Below are positions 9,481 to 19,047 of a DNA stretch of 64,000 nt, piece by piece (the stretch's first letter is position 1; each line of letters starts with the position of its first letter). The position numbers and the translations under genes are program-made. The notes below the pieces were generated by a model. The model worked only from the letters and a program-made list of their open reading frames with translations, searched no databases and was not told where the DNA came from. Location of the stretch: the NCBI RefSeq assembly GCF_001310275.1, contig NZ_LGYZ01000129.1, forward strand, positions 124,001 to 188,000. Reading direction: 5' to 3'. Origin of the DNA: Nocardia arizonensis. GTDB lineage: Bacteria > Actinomycetota > Actinomycetes > Mycobacteriales > Mycobacteriaceae.

Positions 9481-9484
9481 TAAA
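9479..9484 (-). promoter_or_regulatory. Candidate -10 box of cydABDC
   Basis: On the minus strand the hexamer is TTTACT. No strong -35 is seen; a TTCGTG lies 19 bp upstream. The predicted leader before cydA is about 65 nt. The call depends partly on the overlapping palindrome. Confidence 0.35.
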
Positions 9485-9615
9485 GCGTACGCCCGGCCGG
9501 TACCACGAAAAACGTGCTCTAGGACACGACATGCCATCAATTAGCTGTGTCGCCTCCGATGCGATGCGTGAGCCCCGTTTCCACCCCGAATCGGGGCCGG
9601 CCGCACCGCGCGAAC

Positions 9616-10536
9616 TCACCAGTCGCCGATAGCCCCCGCCCGCTCGACTCCCTTGTCCACCAGCGCGATGATCTCCTCGGCGTTATCGGGAGCCATCATC
9701 CGCAGCCCGTCGAGCGAATTGACCCGGGCGGCCAGGGTGATACTCGACAGCAGCCAAATGCTGTCGCAGGTGAGCAAATCCGCAGTGAACAACTGGTCGT
9801 ACTTGCATTCCCAGCCGGCCTTCTCCGCCTCGATGAAGAGCGCCCGCTGGGTGACGCCCGGCAGCACGCCGTTCTTGGCGGGCGGGGTGATGAGCGTCTT
9901 GTCCCTGGCGATCACCACCGTCGAACGCGGCCCCTCGAGCACCCGGTTCTCGGTGCTGGTGAAGATCACGTCGTCGGCGCCCATCCGGTGCGCGAACCGC
10001 AGCGCGGCCATATTCGTCGCGTAGGACAGGGTTTTCGCGCCGAGCAACTGCCAGGGCGCGGCCTGGGCCAGATCGATCGAGATACCGCGCGACAGACTCA
10101 CCACCTTGATGCCCTCGGTCCTGGCCCGCGCGACCCGCTCCGGCACCGGAAGCACGAGGACGTAGCAGGTGGGCACCGGCACCGCGGCGGCCAGATCCCC
10201 GGATTTCACGCTCGACGGCGCACCCGAGAATTCCGACTCGCGGCCGCGGGTGAGCACGAGGCGCATCATGGCTTCGCTCTCGTCACCCCACTCCTTGGCC
10301 GCCGCCTCGATCGCCGTGCGCCAGCGCCCCAGTTCGGGTTCCGGCAATTCGAGTGCCTGAGCCGAACGCCGTAACCTCCCTAGGTGGTATTCGACCGCAC
10401 ACGCGGCGCCATTGCGCACCAGCAATGTCTCGAATACGCCATCACCGCGCAGCACTCCGATATCGTCGGCAAACAGCAACGGCGCGTCCGCATCTCGGAC
10501 CGCACCGTCGAGCGTCACAAGAACTCGATCTACCAT
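9616..10536 (-). CDS. pabC: Aminodeoxychorismate lyase (class IV PLP enzyme)
   Basis: This 306-aa protein has the fold-type IV PLP aminotransferase fold. Lys168 in Gly-Ala-Lys-Thr-Leu-Ser-Tyr is the Schiff-base lysine, and Glu in Glu-Asn-Arg-Val-Leu-Glu-Gly near residue 200 contacts the cofactor. PabC splits 4-amino-4-deoxychorismate into p-aminobenzoate and pyruvate for folate synthesis. The M. tuberculosis counterpart, Rv0812, lies at the same place next to Rv0811c. D-amino acid or branched-chain aminotransferases share the fold, so the name rests on synteny as well as sequence. The ATG at 10536 is chosen because a -10 box lies 6 nt upstream, giving a leaderless message. Confidence 0.82.
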   Translation of the reverse strand: MVDRVLVTLDGAVRDADAPLLFADDIGVLRGDGVFETLLVRNGAACAVEYHLGRLRRSAQALELPEPELGRWRTAIEAAAKEWGDESEAMMRLVLTRGRESEFSGAPSSVKSGDLAAAVPVPTCYVLVLPVPERVARARTEGIKVVSLSRGISIDLAQAAPWQLLGAKTLSYATNMAALRFAHRMGADDVIFTSTENRVLEGPRSTVVIARDKTLITPPAKNGVLPGVTQRALFIEAEKAGWECKYDQLFTADLLTCDSIWLLSSITLAARVNSLDGLRMMAPDNAEEIIALVDKGVERAGAIGDW

Positions 10537-10542
10537 GCGTCG

Positions 10543-10548
10543 AGCGTA
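10543..10548 (-). promoter_or_regulatory. -10 box of leaderless pabC
   Basis: TACGCT on the minus strand ends 6 nt before the ATG at 10536. Confidence 0.55.
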
Positions 10549-10666
10549 GGCCAGTCGGCCCCGGCGCGTGCCCAAGCCGACCCGGTCTCGGGGGATTTTC
10601 GTCGAGCGCGCCCGGTGCGGTGCTCGCGCGCGGAGGGTGACCGCGACGGATGTCGGAGGGCACGCC

Positions 10667-10672
10667 TAGAGT
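10667..10672 (+). promoter_or_regulatory. -10 box of the leaderless YgfZ-like gene
   Basis: TAGAGT ends exactly 7 nt before the in-frame GTG at 10680. Confidence 0.6.
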
Positions 10673-10679
10673 GGATGAC

Positions 10680-11795
10680 GTGTCGGTGGTCGCAGTGCCC
10701 AGTCCGCTTCTCACAGTGCCGGGTGCCGTACCGGGTGCGCCCGGATCGGTCGATGCCGCGGTGGCGTGGCATTACGGCGATCCATTCGGGGAGCAGAAAG
10801 CCGCCGTGGAGCGGGTCGCGATCGTGGATCGGTCGCACCGGTTCGTCCTCGTCATCGGCGGCGGCGAACGGCTCACCTGGCTGCACACCATCAGCAGCCA
10901 ACACGTCGCGAACCTCGGTGACGGCCGTTCGGCGGAGAATCTCGACCTCGACCTCAACGGCCGCGTCCTGCACCATTTCGTCCTCACCGACCTCGACGGC
11001 TCGGTCTGGATCGACACCGAGGCCGAACGCGGCCCGGATCTGCTGTCCTTCCTGACCAAGATGGTCTTCTGGGCCGATGCCGCGCCGCGCGAGGCGAGCG
11101 ACCACGCGGTGCTGAGCCTGCTCGGTCCGCGCGTCGGTGATCTCGCCGAGGCGCTCGGCGTGGCCGAACTGCCCGGTGTCTACGAGGCCGTGCCGCTGCC
11201 CGACGGCGGTTTCCTTCGCCGCATGCCGTGGCCCACCGCCGAGTCCTACGATCTCGTCGTCCCGCGCGAGAAATTGGTCGACCTCTGGACGCGGCTGACC
11301 GGCGCGGGCGCGGAACCCGCGGGCATGTGGGCCTTCGAGGCGCTGCGAGTGGCGGCGCTGCGCCCCCGGATCGGCCTCGACACCGACGAGCGCACCATTC
11401 CGCACGAGGCCCGCTGGATCGGCGGCGTCACCGAATTCGGCGCGGTGCACTTGGACAAGGGCTGCTACCGGGGTCAGGAGACGGTGGCCCGAGTGCACAA
11501 TCTCGGCAAACCGCCGCGGCAACTGGTCCTGCTGCATCTGGACGGCTCCGCCGACGAACGTCCCGCGCCCGGCGCCGATGTCACCGCGGGCGGGCGGGTG
11601 GTCGGCCGCCTCGGCACGGTGATCGACCACTACGAATTCGGCCCGATCGCCCTCGCGCTGGTCAAACGCGCCGTCCCCGCCGATACCGAACTTGTCGTGG
11701 GTTCGTCCGCGGCCGCCATCGACCCGGATTCGGTGCCGGTCGACGACGCCCCGCAGGCGGGCCGACTCGCCGTCGACCGACTACGCGGACGGTGA
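10680..11795 (+). CDS. ygfZ: YgfZ/GcvT-family folate-binding protein
   Basis: The 371-aa protein has the aminomethyltransferase-like fold and the YgfZ signature Lys-Gly-Cys-Tyr-Arg-Gly-Gln-Glu at about residues 260-267. Its conserved Cys262 distinguishes YgfZ from GcvT. YgfZ-type proteins help make or repair certain Fe-S clusters with tetrahydrofolate. An ATG exists 30 nt upstream, but a -10 hexamer lies between the two candidates and sets the leaderless start at the GTG. It is divergent from pabC, giving a folate-themed pair. Confidence 0.9.
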   Translation: MSVVAVPSPLLTVPGAVPGAPGSVDAAVAWHYGDPFGEQKAAVERVAIVDRSHRFVLVIGGGERLTWLHTISSQHVANLGDGRSAENLDLDLNGRVLHHFVLTDLDGSVWIDTEAERGPDLLSFLTKMVFWADAAPREASDHAVLSLLGPRVGDLAEALGVAELPGVYEAVPLPDGGFLRRMPWPTAESYDLVVPREKLVDLWTRLTGAGAEPAGMWAFEALRVAALRPRIGLDTDERTIPHEARWIGGVTEFGAVHLDKGCYRGQETVARVHNLGKPPRQLVLLHLDGSADERPAPGADVTAGGRVVGRLGTVIDHYEFGPIALALVKRAVPADTELVVGSSAAAIDPDSVPVDDAPQAGRLAVDRLRGR

Positions 11796-11827
11796 TCCGC
11801 CCGCCCGTCGCGGGCCGCGACGCCGCC

Positions 11828-11887
11828 GTGCCCGCCAAGACCGTGCCCGCCACGACTGTGCCCGCCACGACTGTGCCCGCCACGACC
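11828..11887. repeat. Four-unit 15-bp tandem repeat
   Basis: Four consecutive copies of GTGCCCGCCACGACT lie end to end between the YgfZ and MOSC genes. The first copy has an A-for-C change and first and last end in C. The unit is a multiple of three and would read Val-Pro-Ala-Thr-Thr in the MOSC frame, but the gene has a better start at 11951. Copy number probably varies between strains. Confidence 0.85.
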
Positions 11888-11950
11888 GTCATCCCAGTCC
11901 ATCGTTCAGCGTCGAACATCCCACGACACCGCGACGAGAGGGACCCATCG

Positions 11951-12685
11951 ATGCCATCGAAGGATTCGGCGCCATCGGAAGATTCGGCCCGCGTGCTGGC
12001 GGTCTGCACCCTGCACGCCGAAATCACCGTGCCCGGCCGGGTCGGACGCACCGCGATCGACAAGCGGCCGCGACCGGACCGCGTGCGGGTCGGGACGCTC
12101 GGACTCGACGGCGACCACGTCTGCAATACCGAGCACCACGGCGGCAGCCACCAGGCCGTCTACGCCTACGCCGAACACGACGCGCACCGCTGGGCCGCGG
12201 AACTGGGCCGTGACCTGCCCGCGGGATGGTTCGGCGAGAATCTGCGCATCGAGGGTCTGCCGGTCAGCGATGCCGTGATCGGCGCGCGCTGGGCGATCGG
12301 CGACACCCTGCTCGAGGTCAGCGCGCCACGGGTGCCCTGCGCCACCTTCGGGCACTGGTCCGGCGAGCGGCAGTGGGTCAAACGCTTCGCCCGGCGCGGC
12401 GACACCGGCGCCTACCTGCGGGTCCTGGTCGAGGGCAGTATCGGCGCGGGCGATCCGGTGCGCATCGTGCACACCCCGGCCCACGGCGTCACGGTCCGCG
12501 ACCTGTTCGACGGCGTCGACATGGACCGGCTGGCGCTGTTGCTGGCCGAGGAGCCCACCGTTTCCGAGGATGTGCGCATGCAGATAGACCGGCACGAACG
12601 CAGGCACGCGAATGCGGCGCGCGCGCTGCGGCAGCGCGCGGTATCCGGTCGACCGGATACCGAACCGGCGGCGGAGGCGAGCTGA
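11951..12685 (+). CDS. MOSC domain protein (YiiM-like)
   Basis: The 244-aa protein has an MOSC domain of the kind found at the C terminus of molybdenum-cofactor sulfurases. It has the Gly-Leu-Asp-Gly-Asp-His-Val motif, Phe-Gly-Glu-Asn-Leu, and a conserved Cys near residue 130 in Arg-Val-Pro-Cys-Ala-Thr-Phe that would carry a persulfide or bind molybdenum. Stand-alone family members such as YiiM take part in reduction of N-hydroxylated compounds. The substrate here is unknown. The ATG at 11951 follows GAGAGGGA. The stop shares one base with the asparaginase ATG, so the two are co-translated. Confidence 0.85.
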   Translation: MPSKDSAPSEDSARVLAVCTLHAEITVPGRVGRTAIDKRPRPDRVRVGTLGLDGDHVCNTEHHGGSHQAVYAYAEHDAHRWAAELGRDLPAGWFGENLRIEGLPVSDAVIGARWAIGDTLLEVSAPRVPCATFGHWSGERQWVKRFARRGDTGAYLRVLVEGSIGAGDPVRIVHTPAHGVTVRDLFDGVDMDRLALLLAEEPTVSEDVRMQIDRHERRHANAARALRQRAVSGRPDTEPAAEAS

Positions 12686-13635
12686 TGGGCGTCGAACTCG
12701 TCGAAGTGGTCCGGTCGGGATTCCGGGAGTGCGTGCACCGCGGGTCGGCGGTCATCCTCGGCCCGGACGGTGCGCCCACCCATGCCGTCGGCGAAGTGCA
12801 CGTGCCGATCTTCCCGCGCTCGACCAACAAGCCCATGCAGACGATCGCCCTGCTGCGCAACGGCTTCGAACCCGCCGACGACGCGGAGCTGGCGATCGCG
12901 ACCGCCTCGCATTTCGGTGAGCCCGACCATGTCGCGCTGGTGCGGCGGCTGCTCGACCGGTTCGGATTCGACGAGGACACGCTCGAATGTCCGGCGGACT
13001 ATCCGTTCGAAGACCGCGCCCGCGCCGCCGCACTCGCCAACGGCCCCCGGCGGATCTACATGAACTGTTCGGGCAAACATGCCGCGATGCTGGCGACCTG
13101 CGCGGTCAACGGCTGGCCCACCTCGGGCTACACCGACCGCGCCCATCCGCTCCAGCAATCGGTGATCTCCACGGTCATCGAGTTGACCGGCGAACCCGAA
13201 ACCGATCTCGGCATCGACGGCTGCGGTCTGCCGATCATTCCGGTGTCGTTGATCAATCTGGCTCGCGCCTTCTCCGCGATGGCGACGGACTCGCCCGAAT
13301 CACCCGGCCGTCGCGTCGCGGAGGCGATTCGGGCGAATCCCCGAGTGATTTCGGGCACCAACGGTCCCGATTTCTCGATCATGCGGGCAACCCCGGAATT
13401 GTTCTGCAAGATCGGCGCGGACGGTGTGCACGCCGGTGCGCTGCCCGACGGGCGGGCCTTCGCCTACAAGATCGATGACGGTCACGACCGGGCCCGCATC
13501 CCCCTGACGCTGGCGATTCTGCATCGAATGGGGATCGATTGGAGCGACGCCCACGCCGATCTGGCGGCCATGCCGGTGCTGGGCGGCGGTGCCAGGGTCG
13601 GAGTGATCCGAGCCATCCCGGGTGCACTCGACTAG
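12685..13635 (+). CDS. Asparaginase, thermolabile/type II-like (pfam06089)
   Basis: This 316-aa cytoplasmic protein belongs to the L-asparaginase II family typified by Rhizobium AnsA, which is unrelated to the E. coli enzymes. Recognisable stretches are Arg-Ser-Thr-Asn-Lys-Pro near residue 50, Asn-Cys-Ser-Gly-Lys-His-Ala near 125, and Gly-Ile-Asp-Gly-Cys-Gly-Leu-Pro near 175. The recently described rhizobial structures use Ser-Lys pairs and a Cys-bound zinc; the residues seen here fit. It starts inside the stop codon of the MOSC gene. The physiological substrate is presumably asparagine, though the family is poorly tested in actinobacteria. Confidence 0.88.
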   Translation: MGVELVEVVRSGFRECVHRGSAVILGPDGAPTHAVGEVHVPIFPRSTNKPMQTIALLRNGFEPADDAELAIATASHFGEPDHVALVRRLLDRFGFDEDTLECPADYPFEDRARAAALANGPRRIYMNCSGKHAAMLATCAVNGWPTSGYTDRAHPLQQSVISTVIELTGEPETDLGIDGCGLPIIPVSLINLARAFSAMATDSPESPGRRVAEAIRANPRVISGTNGPDFSIMRATPELFCKIGADGVHAGALPDGRAFAYKIDDGHDRARIPLTLAILHRMGIDWSDAHADLAAMPVLGGGARVGVIRAIPGALD

Positions 13636-13720
13636 CACGGACGATGGCGAAAGACGGGCAAACGGCGGCGGTTCCCGAGTTCTTCCCCCACTCCTGGAAG
13701 CGCGACCGCCGGACACACGC

Positions 13721-13726
13721 TAAAGT
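13721..13726 (+). promoter_or_regulatory. Candidate -10 box for DUF3073
   Basis: TAAAGT is preceded by CGC and lies about 80 nt before the DUF3073 ATG. No strong -35 is visible. The leader is AT-richer than its surroundings. Confidence 0.45.
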
Positions 13727-13806
13727 GTCTGACAGGAAGAGTATTAATTCGAACGGGGCCGCCAACAAACCCCAGGCCGCCCCGCAGTGACGCGAGGGGG
13801 TCAGCC

Positions 13807-14019
13807 ATGGGCCGTGGCCGGGCTAAGGCAAAGCAGACCAAGGTCGCACGCGAGCTGAAGTACAGCTCAGCGCCGACCGACTTCGCGAGCCTTCAGCGCG
13901 AGCTTTCGGGTAGCCCCAACTCCCAGCGGAGTGGTGGTGTGCTGTCCGATGAGCACGACGCGGACGCGTCCTCATCCCGCTGGGATGAGGACGATGACTA
14001 CGACGACTGGCGCCGCTGA
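13807..14019 (+). CDS. DUF3073 small charged protein
   Basis: This 70-aa protein is the actinobacterial DUF3073 (M. tuberculosis Rv0810c). It has a basic N terminus (Gly-Arg-Gly-Arg-Ala-Lys-Ala-Lys) and a very acidic tail (Asp-Glu-Asp-Asp-Asp-Tyr-Asp-Asp). Its function is unknown; the charge pattern suggests nucleic-acid or protein contact and an unfolded tail. The ATG follows GAGGGGGTCAGCC. It lies beside purM, as in mycobacteria, with a strong terminator at 14031-14070. Confidence 0.92.
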   Translation: MGRGRAKAKQTKVARELKYSSAPTDFASLQRELSGSPNSQRSGGVLSDEHDADASSSRWDEDDDYDDWRR

Positions 14020-14030
14020 CTACGGATTCA

Positions 14031-14070
14031 CGTCCGAAGGGGGAGGCCGACGGGCCTCCCCCTTCGGACG
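14031..14070 (+). terminator. Terminator after DUF3073
   Basis: Perfect 18-bp arms (14031-14048 and 14053-14070) with a 4-nt loop begin 11 nt after the stop codon. Confidence 0.85.
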
Positions 14071-14111
14071 TTGGCCCGTGGTGCGGACATCGCCTTAGAG
14101 GCTTGCCACAC

Positions 14112-14155
14112 CGACATCGGTGTCCCGCATCGAAAGATGCGGGACACCGATGTCG
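14112..14155. repeat. Perfect 20-bp palindrome with GAAA tetraloop
   Basis: Arms at 14112-14131 and 14136-14155 are exact reverse complements around GAAA, a stable GNRA loop. It stands between two separate terminators, so it is not needed for either gene. It may be a REP-like mobile palindrome or an extra transcription or processing barrier. Confidence 0.75.
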
Positions 14156-14208
14156 ATTCTGCCGTTCCCGCGAGGGAACATCGGATTGCGGCCGATCCGA
14201 AACGAAGA

Positions 14209-14234
14209 AACCCCGTGGGCGCACCCACGGGGTT
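14209..14234. terminator. Bidirectional terminator of purM
   Basis: Perfect 11-bp arms (14209-14219, 14224-14234) with a 4-nt loop. On the plus strand it is followed by TCTTTTTT, and on the minus strand, after purM, by a T-rich run (TTCTTCGTTT). It fits an intrinsic terminator for both directions. Confidence 0.8.
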
Positions 14235-14251
14235 CTTTTTTGCGTCCCTGT

Positions 14252-15325
14252 TCAGAAGCGGGGATGCTCACCCACCAGGACGGCGCGAACGGCATCGATG
14301 TCCTTGGCCTTCTTCACGCTGCCGAGGGTCCAGCATTCGATATGCCGCGCGGTCAGCACCGCGAGTGCGCGGTCCACATCCTCCGGCGCGACGACGGCGA
14401 CCATGCCGACGCCCATATTGAACGTCTTCTCCATCTCGGCGCGGTCGACGCGACCGCGCTGAGCGATCATCTTGAAGACCGGCGCGGGATTCCAGGTGCC
14501 GCGATCCAATTCGGCCATCATGCCCGCGGGCAGTACGCGACCCAGGTTCGCGGCCAGTCCGCCGCCGGTGACGTGGGCGAAGGTGCGCACATCGGTTTCG
14601 GCGATCAGCGCCAGGCAGTCCTTGGCGTAGATGCGGGTCGGCTCCAGCAACTCCTCGCCGAGGGTTCGGCCGAATTCCTCCACGTGACCGGTCAGCGACA
14701 TGCGGTCGATATCGAGCAGCACCTTGCGCGCCAGGCTGTAGCCGTTGGAGTGCAGACCCGAGGACCCCATCGCGATCACCACGTCGCCGGGCCGCACCCG
14801 GTCGGGACCGAGCACCGAATCGGCCTCCACCACACCGACGCCGGTCGCGGACAGGTCGTAGTCGTCGGGATCCATCAGGCCGGGATGTTCGGCGGTCTCA
14901 CCGCCGAGCAGCGCGCAGCCCGCCTTCACACAGCCCTCGGCTATTCCGGAAACCAGTTCGGCGACCTTTTCCGGGACGACCTTGCCGACGGCGATGTAAT
15001 CCTGGAGGAACAGCGGCTCGGCGCCGCAGACCACGAGATCGTCGACGACCATGGCGACCAGGTCGAGTCCGACGGTGTCGTGCTTGTCCATCGCCTGCGC
15101 GACCGCGATCTTCGTGCCGACTCCGTCGGTGGAGGCCGCGAGCAACGGCTCGCGGTAACCGCCCTTGAGCGCGAACAGGCCGGCGAATCCACCGAGTCCG
15201 CCCTGCACCTCGGGACGGCTGGCCTTCTTCGCCAATGGTCCGAACAACTCGACTGCGCGGTCACCGGCTTCGATGTCCACACCTGCCGCGGCGTAGGAGG
15301 CGCCGCTGGGGGTCTGTTCAGTCAT
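14252..15325 (-). CDS. purM: Phosphoribosylformylglycinamidine cyclo-ligase
   Basis: PurM (357 aa) is the AIR synthetase of purine synthesis, closing FGAM to AIR with ATP. It shows the family stretches Ser-Thr-Asp-Gly-Val-Gly-Thr-Lys near residue 65, Asp-Asp-Leu-Val-Val-Cys-Gly-Ala-Glu-Pro and Gly-Gly-Glu-Thr-Ala-Glu. The start at Met-Thr-Glu-Gln-Thr is preferred to one six codons upstream because GGGGAAA lies ahead of it. It is downstream of purF on the same strand, with a 212-bp gap; in mycobacteria the two are likewise adjacent. Confidence 0.96.
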   Translation of the reverse strand: MTEQTPSGASYAAAGVDIEAGDRAVELFGPLAKKASRPEVQGGLGGFAGLFALKGGYREPLLAASTDGVGTKIAVAQAMDKHDTVGLDLVAMVVDDLVVCGAEPLFLQDYIAVGKVVPEKVAELVSGIAEGCVKAGCALLGGETAEHPGLMDPDDYDLSATGVGVVEADSVLGPDRVRPGDVVIAMGSSGLHSNGYSLARKVLLDIDRMSLTGHVEEFGRTLGEELLEPTRIYAKDCLALIAETDVRTFAHVTGGGLAANLGRVLPAGMMAELDRGTWNPAPVFKMIAQRGRVDRAEMEKTFNMGVGMVAVVAPEDVDRALAVLTARHIECWTLGSVKKAKDIDAVRAVLVGEHPRF

Positions 15326-15537
15326 TTTCGGGGAAAGCTCCAAACCGATTCGGCGGATAGATGCCTGCTCACGCTACCGGAGTCGGATAACGGTTCCCCC
15401 GCCCGCCCGCGACTGTCCCCGGTGGTGAGCGCCGCGAATCCACGTACCCGGGGTCGCGCGGCTAGGAAACATTGTGCCAGTTCGCCGCTGAACCGTGGGC
15501 CACTCCGCGTACGCGGGCCGATATACGCGCGCGGGCG

Positions 15538-17145
<1,608 letters not shown>

Positions 17146-17183
17146 CGTTTGCTCCCTGTTCGGGCGGGCTGGGGGCATATGTC

Positions 17184-17189
17184 ATTCTA
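17184..17189 (-). promoter_or_regulatory. -10 box of purF
   Basis: TAGAAT on the minus strand, about 40 bp upstream of the purF GTG. It would give a leader of roughly 32 nt carrying the GGGAG site. Confidence 0.5.
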
Positions 17190-17287
17190 CGGGCGAAAGT
17201 GAAGTGGTGATCACCGCCGGTCATACCCGCCTCCGTCCCGCAGCAATCCTCCGGCGAAGGTTGCCGGGAGTTCGACGCGGCAGCTGT

Positions 17288-17293
17288 TAGCGT
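17288..17293 (+). promoter_or_regulatory. -10 box of the leaderless DUF3533 gene
   Basis: TAGCGT ends exactly 7 nt before the GTG at 17301. Confidence 0.6.
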
Positions 17294-17300
17294 CCGAGAC

Positions 17301-18620
17301 GTGACGACGACGGAGAGCGGGAGCACGGCGCACAGCGGTCGAAATCGGTCGGGACCGGGCTTCTGGCTACGCATGACGGGTGCGCCGGTGGTCGTGCTGG
17401 CGCTGCTGACCACGTTGCTTGGCATCATGTATCTCGACTACGTCATCGATCCGAACCAGAACCTGCACCACTTCGGGATCGCTCTGGTCAACCAGGATGT
17501 CGGCGACACGCTCGGTCCACAGGGGCAGCGGGTGAACTTCGGTGATCAGGTCGCCGCGGGCCTGAAGCAGGCCGTGCCCGCCGATCGGATCGACCTGCGC
17601 GAGGTCGGCATCAGCGAGGCCGAGCGGCAGATGCGCTCGGGCAAGATCTACGGCGCGATCATCATCCCGAGCGACTTCACCAAACGGCTCGGCATCCTCG
17701 GCGTGGCGAGTGTGGTCGCGGGCGAGGTGGAACGCCCGATCATCACCTTGCAGACCAATCCGCGTACCGGCGCGTACGCGACCTCGATCGTCGACCAGAT
17801 CGGCGACCAGGTCTTCCGGCAGGTGAACTCTCAGCTCGGCGAGCAGCTCACCGACCAGGTGCGCGCCCGGCTGACCCCGCCCGCACCAGAACTCAGCGGC
17901 GCGGCCCTCATCACCCTGCGAGAGCCGCTGCGACTGGTGACCGCACAATTCCACCCGCTGCCCAGCGGGACCGGCCAAGGACTCACCGCCTTCTTCTACG
18001 CGCTGCTGCTGCTCCTGGCCGGGGTGATCGGGTCGATGACGATCCACACGATGGTCGACGCGGCGCTGGGGTTCGTGCCGACCGAATACGGACCCTGGTT
18101 CGTCCACTACCCGCCAACACCCATCTCGCGACTGCGCACCCTGCTGATCAAGTGGGGCGTAATGCTGGTGGTGGCGAATCTGGTGTCGGGCATCTTCATG
18201 CTCGTCTCCTACGCGCTCGGCATGCCGATCGAGGAACCGCTGACACTGTTCCTCTACGGCGCGTTCGCGATCCTCGCGGTGGGAATCACCGGACTGTCGA
18301 TACTCGCCGCGATCGGGTCGGCGGGTCTGCTGGTGAACCTGATCCTGTTCGTCATCCTTGGCCTGCCCTCCTCGGGCGGCACCGTCCCGATCGAGGCAAC
18401 CCCGCGGTATTTCGGCTGGCTGTCGCGGTTCGAGCCGATGCACCAAGTCTTCCTCGGTATCCGCGCGATCCTCTATTTCGACGCGAGCCTCGACGCCGGA
18501 CTCGGCCGCGCGGTGTGGATGACCTCCGTGGGACTGGTCATCGGCCTCGTCCTCGGTTCGACGATCGCGCGGTACTACGACACCAAGGGCATGGCGCGCG
18601 GCGCGAGGATGACGTCGTGA
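17301..18620 (+). CDS. YhgE/Pip-type DUF3533 membrane protein
   Basis: The 439-aa protein has the ABC-2-like layout of the DUF3533/SNG1/YhgE group. One helix lies near residues 29-48, followed by a large extracytoplasmic domain of about 170 residues that begins with Asp-Val-Gly and includes the Gly-Lys-Ile-Tyr-Gly-Ala-Ile-Ile-Ile-Pro motif. About five helices follow from residue 225 onward. Family members are thought to help export or shed lipids, peptides or drugs, without a known ATPase partner. It reads divergently from purF with a leaderless GTG start. No substrate can be assigned. Confidence 0.82.
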   Translation: MTTTESGSTAHSGRNRSGPGFWLRMTGAPVVVLALLTTLLGIMYLDYVIDPNQNLHHFGIALVNQDVGDTLGPQGQRVNFGDQVAAGLKQAVPADRIDLREVGISEAERQMRSGKIYGAIIIPSDFTKRLGILGVASVVAGEVERPIITLQTNPRTGAYATSIVDQIGDQVFRQVNSQLGEQLTDQVRARLTPPAPELSGAALITLREPLRLVTAQFHPLPSGTGQGLTAFFYALLLLLAGVIGSMTIHTMVDAALGFVPTEYGPWFVHYPPTPISRLRTLLIKWGVMLVVANLVSGIFMLVSYALGMPIEEPLTLFLYGAFAILAVGITGLSILAAIGSAGLLVNLILFVILGLPSSGGTVPIEATPRYFGWLSRFEPMHQVFLGIRAILYFDASLDAGLGRAVWMTSVGLVIGLVLGSTIARYYDTKGMARGARMTS

Positions 18621-18624
18621 ATTC

Positions 18625-19017
18625 CTAGGATGTCGGGCGGGTGATGGGCAGCCAATGCGCGACCTCGCCCGCCCGACTCCCCGACGCCGACACCGCACCC
18701 GACTCCACCGCGGAATCGAAATCCATCAGCCCCGTCGCCAACAGCAACCACGTCCGCGGATCGGTCTCCACCACATTCGGCGGCGTCCCCCGCGTATGGC
18801 GCGGTCCCTCGACGCACTGCACCGCGACGAACGGCGGCACCCGCACCTCCACCGAATGTCCGGGCGCGATGGCCGCCAGGGTCCGCGCGGTGGTCCGTAC
18901 CGCCGCCGCCAACTCCGTCCGCGCGGGCGCGCCGACCCCTTCGTCACGCAACCACCCACTGACGGCCCGCACCGCGTCCCGCAACTCCCCCGGATCCACA
19001 TTCCCACGTCGTGCCAC
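18625..19017 (-). CDS. Sterol-carrier-fold protein (SCP_3)
   Basis: This 130-aa protein matches the bacterial SCP ortholog family (M. tuberculosis Rv0807). It shows the family core Arg-Val-Pro-Pro-Phe-Val-Ala-Val-Gln-Cys near residue 60 and Pro-Asn-Val-Val-Glu-Thr-Asp-Pro-Arg-Thr-Trp-Leu near 82. A small hydrophobic-ligand carrier role is inferred from the fold. It has its own leaderless promoter at 19025-19030, which lies downstream of the stop of the transferred operon, so it does not depend on that operon. Confidence 0.85.
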   Translation of the reverse strand: MARRGNVDPGELRDAVRAVSGWLRDEGVGAPARTELAAAVRTTARTLAAIAPGHSVEVRVPPFVAVQCVEGPRHTRGTPPNVVETDPRTWLLLATGLMDFDSAVESGAVSASGSRAGEVAHWLPITRPTS

Positions 19018-19024
19018 CCGCCCG

Positions 19025-19030
19025 AGGCTA
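19025..19030 (-). promoter_or_regulatory. -10 box of the leaderless SCP gene
   Basis: TAGCCT on the minus strand ends 7 nt before the GTG at 19017. It is 18 bp from the end of the lower-GC operon and marks native sequence at that junction. Confidence 0.6.
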
Positions 19031-19047
19031 CCGGCCTGCTCCTGTAC

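Noticed and set aside
11828..11887. Possible CRISPR array
   Set aside because: The 15-bp units abut with no spacers and there are no cas genes, so it is a simple tandem repeat.
13644..13790. Possible 48-codon gene ahead of DUF3073
   Set aside because: It has no ribosome binding site, runs through the DUF3073 promoter candidate, and its second half has poor codon use.
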